Assembly: GCA_902775475.1 (NCBI GenBank)
Contig: CACYME010000020.1
Coordinates: forward strand, 1 to 64,000
Direction: 5' to 3'
DNA: 64,000 nucleotides
DNA from: an uncultured Prevotellaceae bacterium
Lineage (GTDB): Bacteria; Bacteroidota; Bacteroidia; Bacteroidales; Bacteroidaceae
The stretch's first letter is position 1. Each line of letters opens with the position of its first letter. Under the pieces are notes generated by a model. That model did not search any database. It saw only the letters and a program-made list of their open reading frames with translations, and was not told the origin of the DNA. This document shows positions 60,836 to 64,000 of the stretch, piece by piece. The translations under genes and the position numbers were made by a program.

Positions 60836-60911
60836 CAGTCACAAGTAGAGACGCCACAATGTGACATCTCTACGCAAACGCATAATAACTATAGTTATTT
60901 AGAAGCTGCAA

Positions 60912-61718
60912 ATGGCTACAAGACGACTTAAACACGGCTATATAGAGACCTTCGGCATTGTGGTGATGCTGCTGGCGTTGGTGCGCTGTGCCTTCCCCGG
61001 CATTGCAACGGTGGAGGGGGTGGAGACGGAAGCTACGGTGGCGGAAACGAAGGAAAAAACGAGTGAGGAAACGGCTCGCAGAAGTGCTACAGTGGATAGC
61101 TTCCAAACTCCTGAACCTCAGCGTGCTAATACTACTACGTTGTATGTCAACGATGGAGGAAAACCACACCCCATTCGTAGCGTACCCAGCTACGCCGATT
61201 GTTTCCCCGATAGCAACCACGTGCAGCTGAAGGCTGCCAAGCACTGGGGCGTCCCTCCGGTGAAGAACCGCTCTGACGCTGAGGCTCGCAAGAGTGAGGT
61301 GGTGTACATGGGACTTTCGCCCTATTATGCCCTGGCTCACCTGGATGCGAGCATCCCGTATCTGGTGCCTCGTGCTGCCATCTTGCTCGAGGACATCGGA
61401 CGCAGTTTTCTTGACAGCCTGCAGGTGAAGGGGCTGCCGCTTCATCGCGTGGTGGTGAGCAGTGTGCTTCGTAGTGAGGACGATGTGGCCCGCCTGCGTC
61501 GTTCGAACAAGAATGCCACAGAGCAGTCGTGTCACCTCTATGGCACTACGTTCGACATCAACTACAACGTCTACGAACCTGTTGACACCCGAAGGAGTGT
61601 GCCCGATGACAAGCTGAAGTTCGTGCTCAGCGAGGTGTTGCGCGACATGCGCAGCCAGGGGCGATGCTACATCAAGTACGAGGTGAAGCAGCCCTGCTTC
61701 CACATCACTGTGAGATAA
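60912..61718 (+). CDS. DUF5715 protein with M15-peptidase-like zinc motif
   Basis: 268 aa. One N-terminal membrane helix (IETFGIVVMLLALVRCAFPG) and a linker (about 35-85) precede a soluble domain. SCHLYGTTFDINYN matches SxHxxGxxxD of M15/VanY-type D,D-peptidases and CFHITV near the end could give the last zinc His. It is probably an envelope protein that acts on or binds peptidoglycan peptides. It stands alone ahead of ftsY. Confidence 0.78.
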   Translation: MATRRLKHGYIETFGIVVMLLALVRCAFPGIATVEGVETEATVAETKEKTSEETARRSATVDSFQTPEPQRANTTTLYVNDGGKPHPIRSVPSYADCFPDSNHVQLKAAKHWGVPPVKNRSDAEARKSEVVYMGLSPYYALAHLDASIPYLVPRAAILLEDIGRSFLDSLQVKGLPLHRVVVSSVLRSEDDVARLRRSNKNATEQSCHLYGTTFDINYNVYEPVDTRRSVPDDKLKFVLSEVLRDMRSQGRCYIKYEVKQPCFHITVR

Positions 61719-61725
61719 GTGATGG

Positions 61726-61792
61726 GCGAAACGTGAAAAGCAGGGCTTGAAACGTGAAAAGTGAGGAGCGAAAAGTGAAAAAAACACAAGGA
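61726..61792. repeat. GAAACGTGAAAAG repeat
   Basis: Four imperfect units of GAAA(A/C)GTGAAAA, followed by CTTCACTTATCGCTTGTCACTTC-like sequence up to the ftsY promoter. Confidence 0.7.
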
Positions 61793-61838
61793 AGCACAAT
61801 TTATTTCGCTTCACTTATCGCTTGTCACTTCTTTTTTG

Positions 61839-61846
61839 TACCTTTG
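61839..61846 (+). promoter_or_regulatory. Promoter -7 motif TACCTTTG of ftsY-rimO
   Basis: It fits TAnnTTTG and lies 32 bp before the ftsY start. Confidence 0.6.
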
Positions 61847-61878
61847 CACTTTGTTAATACGTATTGATAGATTTTGTT

Positions 61879-62832
61879 ATGGGATTGTTTGGATTTTTCA
61901 GCAAGAAGAAGAAGGAAACGCTCGACAAAGGCTTAGAGAAGACGAAGACCAGCGTGTTTGACAAGCTGGCACGAGCCGTGGCGGGCAAATCGAAGGTTGA
62001 CGACGATGTGCTCGACAATCTGGAGGAGGTGCTTATCACCAGCGATGTAGGCGTGGACACCACGTTGAAAATCATCGAGCGCATTGAGCAGCGCGTGGCC
62101 CGCGACAAATATGTGTCTACGAGTGAGTTGAACGGTATTCTGCGCGATGAAATCGCCTCGTTGCTGGCAGAGAACAACACTGCCGACAACAGCAACTGGG
62201 ACCTGCCCACCGACCACCGTCCCTATGTCATTCTCGTGGTGGGCGTGAACGGCGTTGGCAAGACGACCACGATAGGCAAGCTGGCCTGGCAGTTCAAGCA
62301 GGCTGGCAAGAAAGTCTATCTGGGTGCCGCCGACACCTTCCGGGCAGCTGCCGTGGAGCAGATTAGCATCTGGGGCGAGCGCGTGGGCGTGCCCGTGGTG
62401 AAGCAGCAGATGGGAAGCGACCCTGCCAGCGTGGCCTTCGATACGCTGCAAAGTGCCAAGGCCAACGGCGCCGACGTGGTGCTCATCGATACTGCCGGAC
62501 GTCTGCACAACAAGGTGGGACTGATGAATGAGCTGAAGAAAATCAAGGACGTGATGAAGAAAGTGCTGCCCGAGGCACCCGACGAGGTGATGCTGGTGCT
62601 CGACGGCTCGACCGGGCAGAATGCCTTCGAGCAGGCACGCCAGTTTGCCGCCGTGACGCAGATATCAAGCCTTGCCATCACCAAGCTCGACGGAACGGCC
62701 AAGGGGGGAGTCGTCATCGGCATCAGCGACCAGCTGAAGGTACCCGTGAAATACATCGGACTGGGCGAGGGCATGGAGGACCTGCAGCTCTTCGACCGCC
62801 GAGAGTTTGTCAATTCATTATTCGAGGCTTGA
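61879..62832 (+). CDS. ftsY: Signal recognition particle receptor FtsY
   Basis: 317 aa from MGLFGFFSKKKKETLDKGLE, preferred over an ATG 15 bp upstream. The NG domain is complete: GVNGVGKTTTIGKLA (P-loop), DTFRAAAVEQ, DTAGR and TKLDGTAKGG. It docks ribosome-SRP complexes on the inner membrane. The acidic A domain of E. coli FtsY is absent, as usual outside proteobacteria. rimO follows 4 bp later. Confidence 0.96.
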   Translation: MGLFGFFSKKKKETLDKGLEKTKTSVFDKLARAVAGKSKVDDDVLDNLEEVLITSDVGVDTTLKIIERIEQRVARDKYVSTSELNGILRDEIASLLAENNTADNSNWDLPTDHRPYVILVVGVNGVGKTTTIGKLAWQFKQAGKKVYLGAADTFRAAAVEQISIWGERVGVPVVKQQMGSDPASVAFDTLQSAKANGADVVLIDTAGRLHNKVGLMNELKKIKDVMKKVLPEAPDEVMLVLDGSTGQNAFEQARQFAAVTQISSLAITKLDGTAKGGVVIGISDQLKVPVKYIGLGEGMEDLQLFDRREFVNSLFEA

Positions 62833-62836
62833 GATT

Positions 62837-64000
62837 TTGAAAACCATAGACTTCATTTCCCTGGGATGCTCGAAGAATCTGGTCGATTCCGAGATGCTGA
62901 TGGGCCTTTTCAAGGCACATGGATACCATGTGACCCACGACAGCGACAACCCGAAGGGGCAGATTGCCGTGGTGAACACCTGTGGCTTTATTGCCGATGC
63001 CAAGGAAGAGAGCATCAACACCATCCTGGAACTGGTGCAGGCAAAGGAAGAAGGAAGACTCGAACGCCTCTACGTAATGGGGTGTCTGTCAGAACGCTAT
63101 CTGGCTGACCTTGAAGCTGAGATTCCCGAGGTAGATGGTTGGTATGGGAAGTTCAACTACCGTCAGCTGCTCAATGACCTGGGAGAAGCACCGAAAGCGA
63201 AAGGGGAAGACTATTGCAGGCAATTGACCACCCCCTCGCACTATGCCTACCTGAAAATCAGCGAGGGGTGCGACCGCCACTGTGCCTATTGTGCCATACC
63301 GCTCATCACGGGTCGTCACCAGAGTCGGCCCATGGAGGAAATCCTCGACGAGTTGCGCTGGCTCGTTGGCCGGGGGGTGAAGGAGATTCAGGTCATTGCA
63401 CAGGAACTGACCTACTATGGAGAGGACCTCTACGGTGAGCAGCGCATTGCTCAGCTGGTGGAGCAGATGGCCCGGATAGAGGGCGTGGAGTGGATTCGCC
63501 TGCATTATGCCTATCCCACACATTTCCCCTGGGAGCTGTGCCGCGTGATGCGCGAGAACGACAATGTTTGTAACTACCTTGACGTGGCCCTTCAGCACAT
63601 CAGCGATTCCGTGCTGAAGCGCATGCAAAGGCACATCACCAAGCAGGAAACCATCGACTTCATAGAACGTCTGAGGCGCGAGGTGCCCGGTATCCACCTG
63701 CGTACAACGCTCATGGTGGGATTCCCAGGTGAGACTGAGGCCGACTTCAACGAGCTACTCGACTTCACACGGTGGGCACGCTTCGAGCGAATGGGGGCCT
63801 TTGCCTATAGCGAGGAAGACGGCACCTATGCCGCCAACCACTATCCTGATGATGTGCCGGAGGAAGTGAAGAAACGGCGCCTCGCCAAGCTGATGAGAGT
63901 GCAACAGAACATCAGCGCCGAGATAGAAGAGGCCAAGGTGGGGCAGACACTCAAAGTCATCATAGACCGCCAGGAGGGCGATTACTTCGTTGGCAGGACA
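62837..64000 (+). CDS. rimO: Ribosomal protein S12 methylthiotransferase (3' end outside window)
   Basis: 388 codons are in the window, starting at TTG 62837, as no ATG is found before codon 18 (SEMLMG). FISLGCSKNLVDSE is the N-terminal MTTase motif with the first auxiliary-cluster Cys; NTCGF and MGCLSERY give the others. SEGCDRHCAYCAIP is the radical-SAM CxxxCxxC. It methylthiolates an Asp of S12. The frame stays open to the window end, in the region of the TRAM domain start. Confidence 0.94.
   Translation, partial: MKTIDFISLGCSKNLVDSEMLMGLFKAHGYHVTHDSDNPKGQIAVVNTCGFIADAKEESINTILELVQAKEEGRLERLYVMGCLSERYLADLEAEIPEVDGWYGKFNYRQLLNDLGEAPKAKGEDYCRQLTTPSHYAYLKISEGCDRHCAYCAIPLITGRHQSRPMEEILDELRWLVGRGVKEIQVIAQELTYYGEDLYGEQRIAQLVEQMARIEGVEWIRLHYAYPTHFPWELCRVMRENDNVCNYLDVALQHISDSVLKRMQRHITKQETIDFIERLRREVPGIHLRTTLMVGFPGETEADFNELLDFTRWARFERMGAFAYSEEDGTYAANHYPDDVPEEVKKRRLAKLMRVQQNISAEIEEAKVGQTLKVIIDRQEGDYFVGRT

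Noticed and set aside
1-64000. Prophage, integrative element or defence island
   Set aside because: No integrase, transposase, relaxase, phage structural, restriction or toxin-antitoxin gene was recognised; gene content is core or surface-related.

Overview
The window reads as an ordinary chromosomal segment of a Bacteroidales bacterium, most likely a Prevotella-type member of the Prevotellaceae. The evidence is a Bacteroidetes promoter motif (TTTG, about 19 nt, then TAnnTTTG) in front of most transcription units, and Bacteroidetes-specific families: GldE, DUF4270, DUF4494, DUF5686, DUF5715, CotH-like secreted proteins and the short MKKxYxxP proteins. No prophage, conjugative module, insertion sequence with a transposase, CRISPR array or rRNA gene is visible. 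What stands out is the density of small non-coding repeats, several of which run in frame through essential-looking genes.

Layout. 1-5126 (+): end of a PurF-like gene, a CarA-CarB fusion that lacks the second half of CarB, and asnB. 5215-8301 (-): a repeat-containing secreted protein cut by one nonsense codon, followed by a 57-aa protein. 8513-14174 (-): rseC-rnfBCDGEA, a complete Rnf electron-transport operon. 14870-22825 (+): a hypothetical gene, a ClC transporter, fmt, a 37-aa ORF, rpe, asnA, DUF4494, yggS and nspC. 22955-23378: four tRNA genes (Gly, Leu, Leu, Gly). 23409-26319 (+): a hypothetical gene, ssb, gldE and a phosphopantetheinyl transferase. 26326-27525 (-): a clostripain-like lipoprotein. 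28050-32035 (+): GH25 lysozyme, an acidic membrane protein, a CotH-like protein and a 50-aa protein. 32098-34510 (-): glycogen-synthase-like gene, DUF4270 and a 42-aa ORF, divergent from panCD (34720-35934, +). 36051-38755 (-): TlpA-like lipoprotein, prs and a thiamine-phosphate-synthase-like gene. 39448-48808 (-): nucleotidyltransferase-like, DUF5686 and a giant AddA-AddB fusion. 48963-51766 (-): uxaA and nhaC. 52342-53380: a structured RNA, a small ORF and two gene remnants. 53454-58715 (-): trpB2, a metalloprotease, and uxaC. 58867-64000 (+): a sodium/solute symporter, DUF5715, ftsY and the start of rimO.

Themes. (1) A 432-bp non-coding element is present in two equal-length copies (14258, 60307) and one diverged inverted copy (about 51975-52268). 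Its core can form either a 17-bp hairpin or an overlapping 9-bp hairpin followed by a T-run; in the third copy the 12-nt loop is inverted. (2) A second, MITE-like element with 34-bp terminal inverted repeats lies at 38962-39440, with a partial relative at 27596. (3) Degenerate intergenic-type repeats have been captured in frame in carA/carB, rnfB, addA/addB and the DUF5686 gene. At the CarA-CarB and AddA-AddB junctions they sit exactly where two normally separate proteins are joined. (4) A roughly 240-nt structured RNA with its own promoter lies at 52838-52600 and may be a 6S-like RNA.

All family assignments come from reading motifs by eye. No database search was run.
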